Positions 17,557 through 26,736 of a DNA stretch of 64,000 nt are shown in pieces; position 1 is the stretch's first letter; every line of letters begins with the position of its first letter. Location of the stretch: the NCBI GenBank assembly GCA_023150945.1, contig JAKLJX010000009.1, forward strand, positions 186,001 to 250,000, written 5' to 3'. A program made the translations under genes and the position numbers. The DNA comes from a bacterium (lineage in GTDB: Bacteria; Zhuqueibacterota; Zhuqueibacteria; Zhuqueibacterales; Zhuqueibacteraceae). The notes below the pieces were generated by a model, which searched no databases, was not told the DNA's origin, and was given only the letters and a program-made list of their open reading frames with translations.

Positions 17557-18927
17557 TCACCGGCCCGGCAGCGTTGCGAGACTCGCCGGCTCGGCAACCG
17601 TCTGGCCGTTGCGGGCCGGCTGGCCGTCCTCATGTTGGTGCGAAACCGCGGGCGCGCGCAACGTTTCGAATTGCACGAGATCTTTGGAGAAAAACAAATC
17701 CAACGTCCAATCCAGCGCCACACGGATTCTTTTCTCCCAGCGCGGCAGCTTGCTCAGATAAATCGTGCGCCACATCCACCAGGCCAGAAAGCCGGAGAAG
17801 TTGAATCCGAAAATGCGTGCGACGCCGGTGCGCCGGCCAATGGCCGCCAATTGCCCGATGGTTTTGAAAACGAAAGGACGCTTCCTGCCGCCGCGCACCG
17901 CGGCCGTGAGGTTCTGCGCGAGCACCCTGCCCTGCCGGATGGCATGTTGCGCCGTGGGCGGATAGGGCTTGCCCTCGGGATCCGGCACGACTGCGCAATC
18001 GCCCAAGGCCCACACCCCGGACCAACCCGGCACCTCCAGGAAAGCATTCACCATTACACGCCCCTTCTCCAGTCGGCACGGCAACTTTGCGAGCAACGGG
18101 TGAGGCGAAGTGCCGGCCGTCCACACCAAGATATTCGCCTTGATCAAGGCGCCATCGCTGAGCTCCACGCCGCGGTCCGAAATTCCCTGCACGCGCGTGT
18201 TGGTGCGAATTTCGACCTGGCGCTGCCGCAACTTCTCCTGGGCATAGCGGCCGAGTTGCTCGCCCAATTCCGGCAGGATCACCCCGCCGGGATGCACCAG
18301 AACCGTGCGGAGGTATTCCTCCTTGAGATGCGGATAAAACGCGACTGCCTCGCGCAGAAAGTCATTCACGCCGGCAATCGTTTCCACTCCCGCAAAGCCG
18401 CCACCCGCCACCACCACGGTGAGCAGATGATCGCGCCGGTTCAAGGCGCATTCGAAATCCGATTCCTCGAGATTCTCGATCAAGCGATTGCGCAGATGAA
18501 TGGCGTCACCCAGCGACTTCATGGTCAGCGCGCGCTCCGCCAGACCGGGCAGGTTGAAGAAGTTGGTAATCGCGCCGAGCGCCAGGACGAGATGGTCGTA
18601 TTCCAATTCATGATCATGGCCGGACCCGGCGAGGCCGTGAGACACGATCACCCGCTTTTTCACCAGATCGATCGCTTCCACCTCGCCGTCGAAGAAACGC
18701 ACCCGCTCGAGCAGCTTGCGGATGGGATTCACGATGTGCGTGAGGTCGAGATCGCTGGCAGCGACTTCATGCAGCATGGGCGTGAACAGAAAGAAATTCT
18801 CTTTATTGACCAGCGTCACTTCCACGCCGGGATCACGCGCCAGCATTTTGTCCAGATAGCGGGCAGTGTACAGCCCGCCAAAGCCACCGCCGAGAATGAC
18901 GATGCGAACAGGCTTGACTGAGTTCAT
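17557..18927 (-). CDS. ndh: Type II NADH dehydrogenase (NDH-2)
   Basis: About 456 residues from the ATG at 18927. The upstream in-frame extension of 57 residues is Arg-rich and not conserved-looking. The FAD-binding motif ILGGGFGGLYTARYLDK is at the N-terminus. The NADH-binding motif VVVAGGGFAGVETIAGVNDF lies in the middle, and VWALGDCAVVPD is the second FAD contact. The last 60 residues are amphipathic and hydrophobic (FLAWWMWRTIYLSKLPRWEKR), as in the membrane-attachment helices of NDH-2. It oxidises NADH and reduces quinone without pumping protons, on the cytoplasmic face of the membrane. It lies 92 bp upstream of the GMC gene on the same strand. Confidence 0.92.
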   Translation of the reverse strand: MNSVKPVRIVILGGGFGGLYTARYLDKMLARDPGVEVTLVNKENFFLFTPMLHEVAASDLDLTHIVNPIRKLLERVRFFDGEVEAIDLVKKRVIVSHGLAGSGHDHELEYDHLVLALGAITNFFNLPGLAERALTMKSLGDAIHLRNRLIENLEESDFECALNRRDHLLTVVVAGGGFAGVETIAGVNDFLREAVAFYPHLKEEYLRTVLVHPGGVILPELGEQLGRYAQEKLRQRQVEIRTNTRVQGISDRGVELSDGALIKANILVWTAGTSPHPLLAKLPCRLEKGRVMVNAFLEVPGWSGVWALGDCAVVPDPEGKPYPPTAQHAIRQGRVLAQNLTAAVRGGRKRPFVFKTIGQLAAIGRRTGVARIFGFNFSGFLAWWMWRTIYLSKLPRWEKRIRVALDWTLDLFFSKDLVQFETLRAPAVSHQHEDGQPARNGQTVAEPASLATLPGR

Positions 18928-19148
18928 AGCATTGCGCGAGTGTTGAGGTTCTTCTGCCAAATTGATTTTGTTGTTTGGTCGTGATGCGCGCACAATCCTT
19001 ACATCGCTGGCGCAGGCGTGGCGACGCGGCCCATGGCCGGCGCGTTGTAAGGAAATCCGCCGCGCGGCGACAAAGCGGCGAGTCCAACAAAAACGCATGG
19101 CCGCAGCGCCGTGCCGATTGCAACCATCCGCTTGCCGGAAGGAATACC

Positions 19149-19931
19149 ATGTTAGCTGCGCTGAAAAAACACTGGCCGGAATATTTGATGGAGGCCGCCG
19201 GGCTGGGATTGTTCATGGTTTCGGCTTGCGGTTTTGGGGCGCTGCTGGAGCATCCGGCTTCGCCGGTGCGGCAGGCGATTGACAGCGCGTTCGTGCGGCG
19301 CGTGGTGATGGGCCTGGCCATGGGACTGACGGCGATTGCTCTGGTTTATTCACCGTGGGGCAAACAGTCTGGCGCGCATCTCAATCCCTCGTTTACGCTG
19401 ACGTTTTATCGCCTGGGCAAGCTCAAGGGGCACGATGCGTTCTTTTATATCATAGCCCAGTTCGCTGGCGGGCTGGCGGGCGTGCTGCTCATGTCGCAGG
19501 TGTTGGGTATGCGGCTGGCGCATCCGAACGTCAATTATGTCGTCACGGTGCCGGGCACAGCAGGTATCGCGCTCGCATTCGTTGCGGAGAGCCTGATCAC
19601 CTTCATTTTGATGAGCGTGGTGCTGCTCGTCTCCAACCATGCGCGCTATGCGCCGCGCACAGGCTTGTGCGCCGGCGCGTTGATCGCGGCCTACATCACC
19701 TTCGAGGCGCCGTTCTCCGGCATGAGCATGAATCCGGCGCGCACGTTGGGCTCGGCATTGCCCGCGCAGGTTTGGACGGCGTGGTGGATCTACTTCACTG
19801 CTCCCCTGCTCGGCATGCTGACGGCGGCGCAAGTGTATTTGATGACAAAAGGCGCGCCGCCGCGGGCGTGCGCCAAGCTGCATCATCAAAACGTGAAACG
19901 CTGCATCTTCTGCGGCAAGCCGACCGGATAA
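19149..19931 (+). CDS. MIP-family channel (aquaporin-like)
   Basis: 260 residues with six hydrophobic helices. The start at 19149 follows GGAAGGA with good spacing. The second pore motif is canonical (MNPARTLGSALPA). The first reads HLNPSFTLTFYRL, that is NPS instead of NPA. The selectivity helix regions SGAHLNPS and FSGMSMNPAR are otherwise typical of aquaporins and glycerol channels. A short cytoplasmic tail ends with CIFCGKP, one CxxC pair. It probably carries water or small neutral solutes across the inner membrane. It is divergent from the NDH-2 gene, with 221 bp between starts. Confidence 0.88.
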   Translation: MLAALKKHWPEYLMEAAGLGLFMVSACGFGALLEHPASPVRQAIDSAFVRRVVMGLAMGLTAIALVYSPWGKQSGAHLNPSFTLTFYRLGKLKGHDAFFYIIAQFAGGLAGVLLMSQVLGMRLAHPNVNYVVTVPGTAGIALAFVAESLITFILMSVVLLVSNHARYAPRTGLCAGALIAAYITFEAPFSGMSMNPARTLGSALPAQVWTAWWIYFTAPLLGMLTAAQVYLMTKGAPPRACAKLHHQNVKRCIFCGKPTG

Positions 19932-20116
19932 TGCACGGCACGGTTCGAATGAGCGGTCCCAGCCGCGGCCGGCAGCAGTTTGCAATAGCTTTTCACAAGG
20001 ACGGGACGACAAAAAGCAAAGGGAGCCACAAAAAGGCCTCTCCTCTTCTGGCTGAATCATCAATCACCGAGATCATCAGTATCTCATCATTCTCACTCAT
20101 TCATTGGAGGTTTCAA

Positions 20117-20506
20117 ATGCTTCGCAACGTGTTGCGTTCTGTCTGGGCCGCGGCGCTGGTGTTGACGGTGGCGGCGGGGTTTGCCAACGACATGACCAAA
20201 AGCTCGCCGTTTGCCGGCGTGAAGGCCAATACCGGCTTTGCCACCGCCAGCAAGGAAGGCGGCAAGCTGGTGTTGACGCTGTCGGATGATTTCGTGGTTC
20301 CGGACACGCCGGCGCCGCACTGGCAACTGGTCGATTCCAAGGGCAACGTGTATTTGCTCAACCGCTTGAAGATCAAAGACGACAAATACAACAAGACCCT
20401 CGTGGTTCCGGCCTATGTGAAGGACGTTGCCAAGGTGCAAATTTGGTGTGCCTGGGCCGAAGTGCTGTTGGGCGAAGCCTCCTTTGCCAAGCCCGTGATG
20501 AAGTAA
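20117..20506 (+). CDS. Small exported DM13-like protein
   Basis: 129 residues. The ATG at 20117 has a perfect GGAGG site six bases upstream; a longer open frame before it has no site. A signal peptide (cleavage near GFAND) is followed by a single beta-rich domain with GKLVLTLSDDFVVPDTPAPH-WQL and, at the end, VQIWCAWAEVLLGEASF. The spacing and the single Cys resemble DM13 domains, thought to be redox or electron-transfer modules. A second, clearer DM13 domain occurs at 27506-28438. The match here is weaker than that one. Confidence 0.65.
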   Translation: MLRNVLRSVWAAALVLTVAAGFANDMTKSSPFAGVKANTGFATASKEGGKLVLTLSDDFVVPDTPAPHWQLVDSKGNVYLLNRLKIKDDKYNKTLVVPAYVKDVAKVQIWCAWAEVLLGEASFAKPVMK

Positions 20507-20523
20507 CCTGTCGCTGTCGTTGG

Positions 20524-20604
20524 CCGGCCGGTTGGTCGAGCGCTTCGCCCGCTGCTGCTTCGATCTGCGTGCGAAACCGGGCCTGCGCTTGATCAACCGG
20601 CCGG
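20524..20604. repeat. Long imperfect inverted repeat after the DM13-like gene
   Basis: Arms CCGGCCGGTTGGTCGAGCGC (20524-20543) and its near reverse complement at 20585-20604 pair with three mismatches across a 41-base loop. It starts 18 bp after the stop codon, so it may act as a terminator or be another palindromic repeat. Confidence 0.6.
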
Positions 20605-20754
20605 TTGTTGAACGCGAGCGTCTGGCCGGATTCGGGTTCATCGGTTGCTTCCGGTGATCCGGTCGATGGATCACCGCAAGGCCACGCAACGATTCGACTG
20701 CAGTCCAGGCGCCCGTTGAGGCACTTCACCGAATACTTGCAAGGAGGTTCATTC

Positions 20755-21621
20755 GTGAGAACATTTGTAACAACCGTAGCGGCGCTGCTGGCTGCTTTCC
20801 TCGCAACCAGCGGCCAGGCGCAATCAACGCTGCCGAAACAGACGCTGACGCTGGCGGGCGCGAAAAAAGTCATCGCCGCCGCGCTTGCCCAGGCCCGGCA
20901 AGTGAATGCGCCCGGTGGTGTGATTGCCGTGGTGGATGACGGCGGCAATCTCATCGCGGTCGAGCGGCTGGACGGCACCTTTGCCGCCGGTGGTCTCATT
21001 TCCATTGGCAAAGCGCGCACGGCCGCGATTTTCAAACGCCCGACCAGCGTGTTCGAGAAGATCATTCGCGAAGGCCGCACGCCGATGGTGGCGCTGCATG
21101 ACTTCACGCCTCTGCAGGGCGGTGTGCCGATTGAAATCGACGGGCAAATCGTCGGTGCGGTGGGCGTGAGCGGTGCCGCCAGCGCGCAACAAGACGAGGA
21201 ACTTGCGCTTGCCGGCGCGCAGGCATTGAGCCGTAACGCCAATGGCGCGGCAACTTCCGCAGTGACTTTTTTTGACAACGCCAGCGTGGCGGCCGCGTTC
21301 GCAAAGGGGCAACCGTTGCTCGAAAACAGCCAATACAAAATTCACGCGAGCCATCGCGACGGCCCCGGCAAAGCCGAAGTGCACGAACACGAAACCGACA
21401 TCATCTACGTGCTGCAAGGCACGGCCACATTCGTGACCGGCGGCAAAGTCCTCGACGGCCAGGCGCTTTCTCCCGGCGAAATTCGCGGCGCCGGCATCGA
21501 AGGTGGTGAAACCCGCAAGCTGGTCAAAGGCGATGTGGTCGTCGTGCCGCAGGGTGTGCCGCACTGGTTCAAAGAAGTCAAGGCACCGTTCAATTACTAT
21601 GTCGTGAAATCGATCAACTGA
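20755..21621 (+). CDS. Exported GlcG/HbpS-type domain fused to a cupin
   Basis: 288 residues. The start is GTG at 20755, with AAGGAGG eight bases upstream. A signal peptide ends near SGQAQS. Residues about 27-170 form a GlcG/HbpS (DUF336) domain: LTLAGAKKVIAAALAQA, VAVVDDGGNL-like IAVVDDGGNLIAVERLDG, and DGQIVGAVGVSGA. HbpS relatives bind haem or act in redox sensing; GlcG relatives are found with glycolate or diol metabolism. Residues about 185-288 form a cupin: HEHETDIIYVLQGTATFVTGG and VVVPQGVPHWFKEV give the His/Glu metal ligands. The fusion in one exported chain is uncommon to my knowledge. It is followed by a palindromic repeat and an SMP-30 gene on the same strand. Confidence 0.85.
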   Translation: MRTFVTTVAALLAAFLATSGQAQSTLPKQTLTLAGAKKVIAAALAQARQVNAPGGVIAVVDDGGNLIAVERLDGTFAAGGLISIGKARTAAIFKRPTSVFEKIIREGRTPMVALHDFTPLQGGVPIEIDGQIVGAVGVSGAASAQQDEELALAGAQALSRNANGAATSAVTFFDNASVAAAFAKGQPLLENSQYKIHASHRDGPGKAEVHEHETDIIYVLQGTATFVTGGKVLDGQALSPGEIRGAGIEGGETRKLVKGDVVVVPQGVPHWFKEVKAPFNYYVVKSIN

Positions 21622-21726
21622 TCCGTCGTCCTGCGCAGGATGGCAAGTGAAATGAGCCGTCCAACCCAAAGAGTAACGGCACGCCAGAGTGCTTTCACCT
21701 TGATTCTGTTATCCACCTCCTTGAGG

Positions 21727-21814
21727 GTCATTCCGCAGGAATCTTCCCCGGCACTGGAACGATCGTCCTGTTGCGAATTGGGCCCAGTGCTGGAGAGGAC
21801 TCCTGCAGAATGAC
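21727..21814. repeat. Palindromic repeat family C, copy 1
   Basis: A GTCATTCCGCAGGAATCT arm (from 21727) pairs with ACTCCTGCAGAATGAC (to 21814); the arms are about 30 bp with a few mismatches and a 27-base loop. The outer GTCATTC/GAATGAC ends recur at 30613-30685. Confidence 0.8.
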
Positions 21815-21878
21815 AACAAACAGGGTTCGATTTAGCCGAATGGAAAATGCGGCAAGGCGGGACAACTTGGAGAACGAA

Positions 21879-23582
21879 ATGAAAAGTCGAGTATTCATTC
21901 TGGCCGTGATGATGATGTTGGGTATCGCGACTCTTGCAGCGATCGCGCAAACCGCCGCTGACACCCCCCCAGGCCCGGCCGAGGCGACGATTGATCTCGC
22001 CACTGCCGCGGGCGTGCAGGCCGTCAACGGCGAGTGGCGCTACAGTGACACCGCGATCATCACCGTCGACTTCAAAGGCCCTGGACCGGATAATCAACCC
22101 ACCGGCGTTCCGGTGAAGACGTATGATTACACACCGCATGCCGGCGCGGCTGACTTCGATGATTCGGCCTGGCCGGTGATCGAGCCGGCAGCTTTGCAGG
22201 CGCGTCGCGGAACCGGGAGATTGTGCTTCAATTGGTACCGCATCCGCATCACCGTTCCCGCCCGGGTCGGCGATTTCGATCCGACCGGCGCGACGGTGGT
22301 TTTCGAGACCGCGCTGGATGATTACGCCGAAATTTGGGTTGATGGCGAACTATCGCGCGCGTTGGGACAAATGGGCGGCTCGGTGATCAGCGGCTGGAAT
22401 GCGGCGAATCGCCTCGTCGTTGGCCGCAACGTAAGACCCGGCCAGCAAATTCAACTGGCGATTTTCGGCGCCAACGGCCCCCTTTCGAATCCGCCGACGA
22501 ATTTTATTTGGATGCGCTACGCCAAACTGGATTTCTACAAAAACGCGGCGCCGGCAGCTCCGCTCGCTTTGACGACGGCGGAGGTGAATGTCGAAATCGT
22601 TCGTCTCGATCCGGCGATGGATGCGATTGTCGGCCCGAATCCGAAAGTTTTCAAACTCGCCGAAGGCTTCAAATTTACCGAAGGACCGGTGTGGGTGCGC
22701 GAGGGCAAATATCTGCTCTTCAGTGATCCGAACAGCAATATCATTTACAAATACATGCCCGACGGCAACACCGGCAAACTCGAAGTGTTTCGCACACCCA
22801 GCGGCTACTCCGGGCCGGACCTTGCCGAATACGGCCAGCCCGGCTCGAATGGCTTGGCGCTCGATCCGCAAGGCCGGCTGACGATTAACGAGCACGGCAA
22901 TCATCGCGTTTCACGCGTTGAGAAAGACGGTAAAGTGACGGTGCTCGCGGATCGCTACAAAGGTAAACGCCTCAACAGCCCGAATGATCTGGTGTATCGC
23001 TCGGACGGCGCGTTGTTCTTTACCGATCCGCCGTTCGGTTTTCCGAAATTCTACCAAGACCCGCGCAAGGAATTGCCCTTCAGCGGCGTTTATTCAATCT
23101 ACAAAGGTAAACTGCAACTGCTCAGCACGGAATTGAGCGGGCCGAACGGCATCGCGTTTTCGCCGGATGAAAAATATCTTTACGTGGGCAATTGGTATGA
23201 CGCCAATCTCTACACCAACGGGAAAGCCGATGAGAAAAAGATCGTCGTCATGCGCTTCGAAGTTAATGCCGATGCGACAGTGTCAAATGGCAAAGTTTTC
23301 TTTGACATGACCGGCGCCAAAGGTGAAGACGCGATTGACGGCATCAAAGTAGATCAGCAGGGCAATCTCTATGTTTCCGGGCCAGGCGGCCTTTGGGTAA
23401 TTTCTTCCGCGGGTAAGCATCTCGGCACGATTATCGCGCCGAAGCATCCGCACAATATGGCGTGGGGCGATAATGACCACAAAACACTTTATCTCTGCGC
23501 CCGCAGCGGGTTGTATCGCATGCGGCTGAATATTGCGGGCACGGGTGCTTTCAACAATACGGCCTCGATGTCGAGCCGGTGA
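21879..23582 (+). CDS. Exported SMP-30/gluconolactonase-like protein with N-terminal jelly-roll domain
   Basis: 567 residues from the ATG at 21879 (GGAG eight bases upstream). A signal peptide ends near AIAQT. Residues about 25-225 look like a galactose-binding-type jelly roll (DDSAWPVIEP, LCFNWYRIRITVPA, ALDDYAEIWVDG). The rest is an SMP-30/gluconolactonase six-bladed propeller: FKFTEGPVWV carries the metal-binding Glu, GSNGLALDPQGRLTINEHGN and RLNSPNDLVYRSDGALFFTDPPFG the Asn and Asp sites. It probably hydrolyses a sugar lactone in the periplasm. A shorter paralogue without the jelly roll is at 24087-25127, with only the DoxX gene between. Confidence 0.88.
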   Translation: MKSRVFILAVMMMLGIATLAAIAQTAADTPPGPAEATIDLATAAGVQAVNGEWRYSDTAIITVDFKGPGPDNQPTGVPVKTYDYTPHAGAADFDDSAWPVIEPAALQARRGTGRLCFNWYRIRITVPARVGDFDPTGATVVFETALDDYAEIWVDGELSRALGQMGGSVISGWNAANRLVVGRNVRPGQQIQLAIFGANGPLSNPPTNFIWMRYAKLDFYKNAAPAAPLALTTAEVNVEIVRLDPAMDAIVGPNPKVFKLAEGFKFTEGPVWVREGKYLLFSDPNSNIIYKYMPDGNTGKLEVFRTPSGYSGPDLAEYGQPGSNGLALDPQGRLTINEHGNHRVSRVEKDGKVTVLADRYKGKRLNSPNDLVYRSDGALFFTDPPFGFPKFYQDPRKELPFSGVYSIYKGKLQLLSTELSGPNGIAFSPDEKYLYVGNWYDANLYTNGKADEKKIVVMRFEVNADATVSNGKVFFDMTGAKGEDAIDGIKVDQQGNLYVSGPGGLWVISSAGKHLGTIIAPKHPHNMAWGDNDHKTLYLCARSGLYRMRLNIAGTGAFNNTASMSSR

Positions 23583-23607
23583 ATCTCAATAACCTCGGAG
23601 GTACAAT

Positions 23608-24072
23608 ATGAGTCAAGAAACCGCTCATGCAATTGCATTGCTCGGTGCCCGAGTTACCCTCGGCGGAGTCTTCTTCGCGTATGGGGCGCAAAAAGTTTTC
23701 GGCTGGTTCGGTGGCTTCGGAATCCGCGGCACTGCCGGTTATTTTCAAAACACGCTGGGTGTTCCGGCGGCACTGGCCTATTTCGGCGTCTTTGCGGAAT
23801 TAGCCGCCGGCATTCTACTCATCTTTGGCGTCGCGACCGGATTTGCTGCCCTGATCGTCATCCTGCAAATGATGGCGGCAATTTATCTCTCCCATATCAA
23901 GGACGGTTTCTTCATGAACTATTTCGGCCAGCTTCCCGCCGGACGCGAAGGCTTCGAGTACAATATCGTTCTCATCGCCATGGCGCTCATACTGTTTTTT
24001 GCCGGCGCCGGCCGTTATTCTTTGGACGCGCTGTGGGACTCCGATTTCGTGCGTAAGGCGATTGACTTCTGA
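23608..24072 (+). CDS. DoxX-family membrane protein
   Basis: 154 residues with four hydrophobic helices. GARVTLGGVFFAYGAQKVFGWFGG at the N-terminus and the FAELAAGILLIFGVATGFAAL second block are typical of DoxX proteins, inner-membrane proteins linked in some organisms to quinone or thiol redox balance. GGAGG lies seven bases before the ATG. It sits between two gluconolactonase-like genes with gaps of 25 and 14 bp, so the three are likely co-transcribed. Confidence 0.9.
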   Translation: MSQETAHAIALLGARVTLGGVFFAYGAQKVFGWFGGFGIRGTAGYFQNTLGVPAALAYFGVFAELAAGILLIFGVATGFAALIVILQMMAAIYLSHIKDGFFMNYFGQLPAGREGFEYNIVLIAMALILFFAGAGRYSLDALWDSDFVRKAIDF

Positions 24073-24086
24073 CAAGGAGAATGCAT

Positions 24087-25127
24087 TTGAAAAAGCTTCT
24101 GTCCATTCCTGGGATGGCTATGACGATACTCGTCATCGCTTTCCCGGTGCGCGATGCAACTGCCCAGCCGGGACAATACAAGACGCAGCCCGCAAAGATC
24201 GTGCGTCTGGTTCCCGCCTTTGACCGCATCGTGCCGAAAGACGCGGTGTTGGAAAAAATTGCCGACGGCTTCTCGTGGGTCGAAGGCCCGGTGTGGAATC
24301 GCGCCGAAGGGTATCTGCTCTTTTCCGACATCCCGAACAATGCCGTGATGAAATGGGATGCACAAGAGGGCGCGAGCTTGTTTTTGAAACCGAGCGGCTA
24401 CACCGGCGCCGCACCGTTTGCCGGCCTCGAGCCGGGTTCCAACGGTTTGACGTTCGATCACGAGGGCCGGCTGGTGCTGTGCGAACACGGCGATCGGCGC
24501 ATTTCGCGGCTCGAGATGAACGGCACGAAAACCACACTCGTGGATCGTTATCAAGGCAAGCGCCTCAACAGTCCGAATGACGTGGTTTTCAAATCCAACG
24601 GCGACATGTATTTCACCGACCCGCCGTTTGGCTTGCCGAAAGCGTTCGACGATCCCGCGCGCGAGCTAGATTTTTGCGGCGTGTATCGCTTGAGCAAGAA
24701 CGGCAAACTCACGCTGCTTACGAAAGAACTCGGCGCGCCGAACGGCATCGCGTTTTCGCCGGATGAGAAGAAGCTGTATCTTTCCGACTATAAGCGCGCG
24801 GCGTGGCTGGTTTACGACGTCAAAGACGATGGCACGATCGCCAACGGGCGCACGTTCTTCGATGCGGCCGAATTCAAAAAGAATCGTCCCGGCAGTCCGG
24901 ACGGCATGAAGGTGGATACGCACGGCAATATTTTCGGCGGCGGCCCCGGTGGCATCTATGTTTTTTCGCCGGCAGGCAAACACCTCGGCACGTTTGATTT
25001 CGGCGTGCCCACGGGCAATTGCAACTGGGGTGAAGACGGCTCGACGTTGTTCATCACCTCGAACACCGCTATCTATCGCATCCGGCTGAATACGAAAGGC
25101 GCGACGTTTAACGCTGGAACAAATTGA
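24087..25127 (+). CDS. Exported SMP-30/gluconolactonase-like protein
   Basis: 346 residues from the TTG at 24087. This start is preferred because AAGGAG ends seven bases before it; the ATG two codons upstream (24081) is only one base from the same site. A signal peptide ends near DATAQP. The propeller has FSWVEGPVWN (metal Glu), GSNGLTFDHEGRLVLCEHGD, KRLNSPNDVVFKSNGDMYFT and GAPNGIAFSPDEKKLYLSD, which together give the calcium/zinc ligands of gluconolactonases. It probably opens a sugar lactone in the periplasm. It is closely related to the C-terminal half of 21879-23582, suggesting local duplication. Confidence 0.9.
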   Translation: MKKLLSIPGMAMTILVIAFPVRDATAQPGQYKTQPAKIVRLVPAFDRIVPKDAVLEKIADGFSWVEGPVWNRAEGYLLFSDIPNNAVMKWDAQEGASLFLKPSGYTGAAPFAGLEPGSNGLTFDHEGRLVLCEHGDRRISRLEMNGTKTTLVDRYQGKRLNSPNDVVFKSNGDMYFTDPPFGLPKAFDDPARELDFCGVYRLSKNGKLTLLTKELGAPNGIAFSPDEKKLYLSDYKRAAWLVYDVKDDGTIANGRTFFDAAEFKKNRPGSPDGMKVDTHGNIFGGGPGGIYVFSPAGKHLGTFDFGVPTGNCNWGEDGSTLFITSNTAIYRIRLNTKGATFNAGTN

Positions 25128-25160
25128 GGGACCATTGAACTCTCAAGAGCTTTTGAACAC

Positions 25161-25218
25161 GGATTGCGCGGATTCTCATGGATTTTTTTTGTTTTATCCA
25201 TGTTAATCCGCCCAATCC
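25161..25218. repeat. Intergenic palindrome
   Basis: Arms 25161-25183 (GGATTGCGCGGATTCTCATG and three more bases) and 25196-25218 pair with three mismatches around a T-rich loop. The GCGGATT...AATCCGC pattern is of the kind common in intergenic repeats of environmental bacteria; here it separates the lactonase gene from the next one. Confidence 0.75.
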
Positions 25219-25253
25219 TGGTTCGCATGTAAGGAAAACATCGGAGATAAACG

Positions 25254-25874
25254 ATGCGGCAGTTTTTCATGATTCTCACGCGGCAAACTCGCGCCCTCAC
25301 GGTTTTTCTCGCTTTACTCCTGACCATTCCCGTGTCACTTGGCGCTCAGACCGCCCAACTGCAACCCCGCGGCGCATTCGCATCCTACGAGATCACGGAG
25401 ATGGCGGTGAACAACTTCCGCAATTTCGCAGGCGAGGCTGGCTTTCGCTTCGACCAAAAGCACCAGGTACGTCTCACTGTCATGGAAGTTGCGGTTTCGG
25501 AGCGCGACCTCGCGGGGTGGTGGTCCGCCGCAGTCGAAGGCAAAGGCGTCGAGGGCTACCTGCGGGTGTATGAGATGAGCGTCGACCGATTTTTCGGGGG
25601 CAACTGGTACTACGGCGCCAATGCCGGCTACATTGCAAACGAATTCCGGCACGTGACCCTTCTCCAGCGGATCTGGAACGAAACCCTGACCGCCGGGATC
25701 GCAATCGGCTACTCCCGGGCGAACCTGTTCGGAATTCGCCGCCTGCACATCAATCTCACGATGCCCGTACGCTTCTACTTCAACGGGATCGAAGAGACGA
25801 AGCTCGGCGATGCGACTGTGCGAACCCACAAGATTGTGCCGAATACTTGGCTCTTCATCGGTTACAAGTTCTGA
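25254..25874 (+). CDS. Outer-membrane beta-barrel protein, unassigned
   Basis: 206 residues with a signal peptide (cleavage near SLGAQT). The mature chain is alternating polar/aromatic strands (WYYGANAGYIANEFRHV, TLTAGIAIGYSRANL, VRFYFNGIEE) and ends in NTWLFIGYKF, a terminal Phe as in BamA-recognised barrels. GGAG lies eight bases before the ATG. I do not recognise the family. Its neighbours are exported enzymes of uncertain function. Confidence 0.75.
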   Translation: MRQFFMILTRQTRALTVFLALLLTIPVSLGAQTAQLQPRGAFASYEITEMAVNNFRNFAGEAGFRFDQKHQVRLTVMEVAVSERDLAGWWSAAVEGKGVEGYLRVYEMSVDRFFGGNWYYGANAGYIANEFRHVTLLQRIWNETLTAGIAIGYSRANLFGIRRLHINLTMPVRFYFNGIEETKLGDATVRTHKIVPNTWLFIGYKF

Positions 25875-25972
25875 TGCCTAACTCGTTGGTGAAAACTTTC
25901 ACCCGACTCTATGCAGCAAGGCAAGCAGAGTTTTATCCTGACTCTTAACACAATAGCAACTGGATAGAATTT

Positions 25973-26659
25973 ATGTTAATCAAAAGAATTTGTACATTGG
26001 GCTTCGCCGCGTTGGCGTTTTTTGCAACACGCGCGCTGAGCCAGGACCCGGTTCCGCTTTATCCGAAGAACTACAAGGTTCTCCTGGAAAACGATCGCGT
26101 GCGGGTGATCGACTTCGTTTTGAGGAAGGGTGACACCGAAGACTTCCACTCGCACCGGCCCCACGTGGCGTACATTCTCACCGGCTTCAAGATTCGCTTC
26201 ACTTTTCCGGATGGCCGCACGGTGGTTCGCGAGACGAAAGCGGGCGACGTGCTGTTCAGCGAGGCGGTGACGCACTCGCCGGTGAACATCGGCGACAGCG
26301 ATGCGCACGGAATTATGGTGGAGCTGAAAGAGCAGAGCGGAATGGGCATGAACGGAAATAATTCCGAGGAATTGCTGACCGCGGTGACGTTCATTCATGG
26401 CTTGGAGGGCAAGGAAGAAGAGATGAAGAATCATTTGCTCTCGCTCACGGCTCCAACGTTGGCTGAGCCGGGCTGCCTCACGTACGAGCTTTATCAATCA
26501 CCGGAAAAGAAAAACGAGTTCATGCGCTACGAAGTCTGGCGCAACGACGAGGCGTTGGAGCTGCACAAGATGATGCCGCATCTGAAAGCTTCATTCGAAT
26601 TGCGCAAGCACCAGGGTTGGACGACCGAAATCACGCGCTGGCGACGAGTCCGGCAATAG
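25973..26659 (+). CDS. Exported cupin fused to an antibiotic-biosynthesis-monooxygenase (ABM) domain
   Basis: 228 residues with a signal peptide (cleavage near RALSQD). Residues about 30-120 are a cupin (DFHSHRPHVAYILTGF, then SEAVTHSPVNIGD, giving His/Glu ligands). Residues about 135-225 are an ABM-type ferredoxin-fold domain (AVTFIHGLEGKEEEMKNHLL, GCLTYELYQSPEKKNEFMRYEVW), like quinol monooxygenases of the YgiN type. The junction is around MNGNNSEEL. It may handle quinones or reactive aromatic compounds in the periplasm; this is inferred from families only. Confidence 0.85.
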   Translation: MLIKRICTLGFAALAFFATRALSQDPVPLYPKNYKVLLENDRVRVIDFVLRKGDTEDFHSHRPHVAYILTGFKIRFTFPDGRTVVRETKAGDVLFSEAVTHSPVNIGDSDAHGIMVELKEQSGMGMNGNNSEELLTAVTFIHGLEGKEEEMKNHLLSLTAPTLAEPGCLTYELYQSPEKKNEFMRYEVWRNDEALELHKMMPHLKASFELRKHQGWTTEITRWRRVRQ

Positions 26660-26736
26660 GAGAAAGCAATGAGTGCTGAGTCAATGGTCATTCAGGCGGA
26701 AAGTATGACATCGATAGCCAGGAGAATGTCGAAGAA

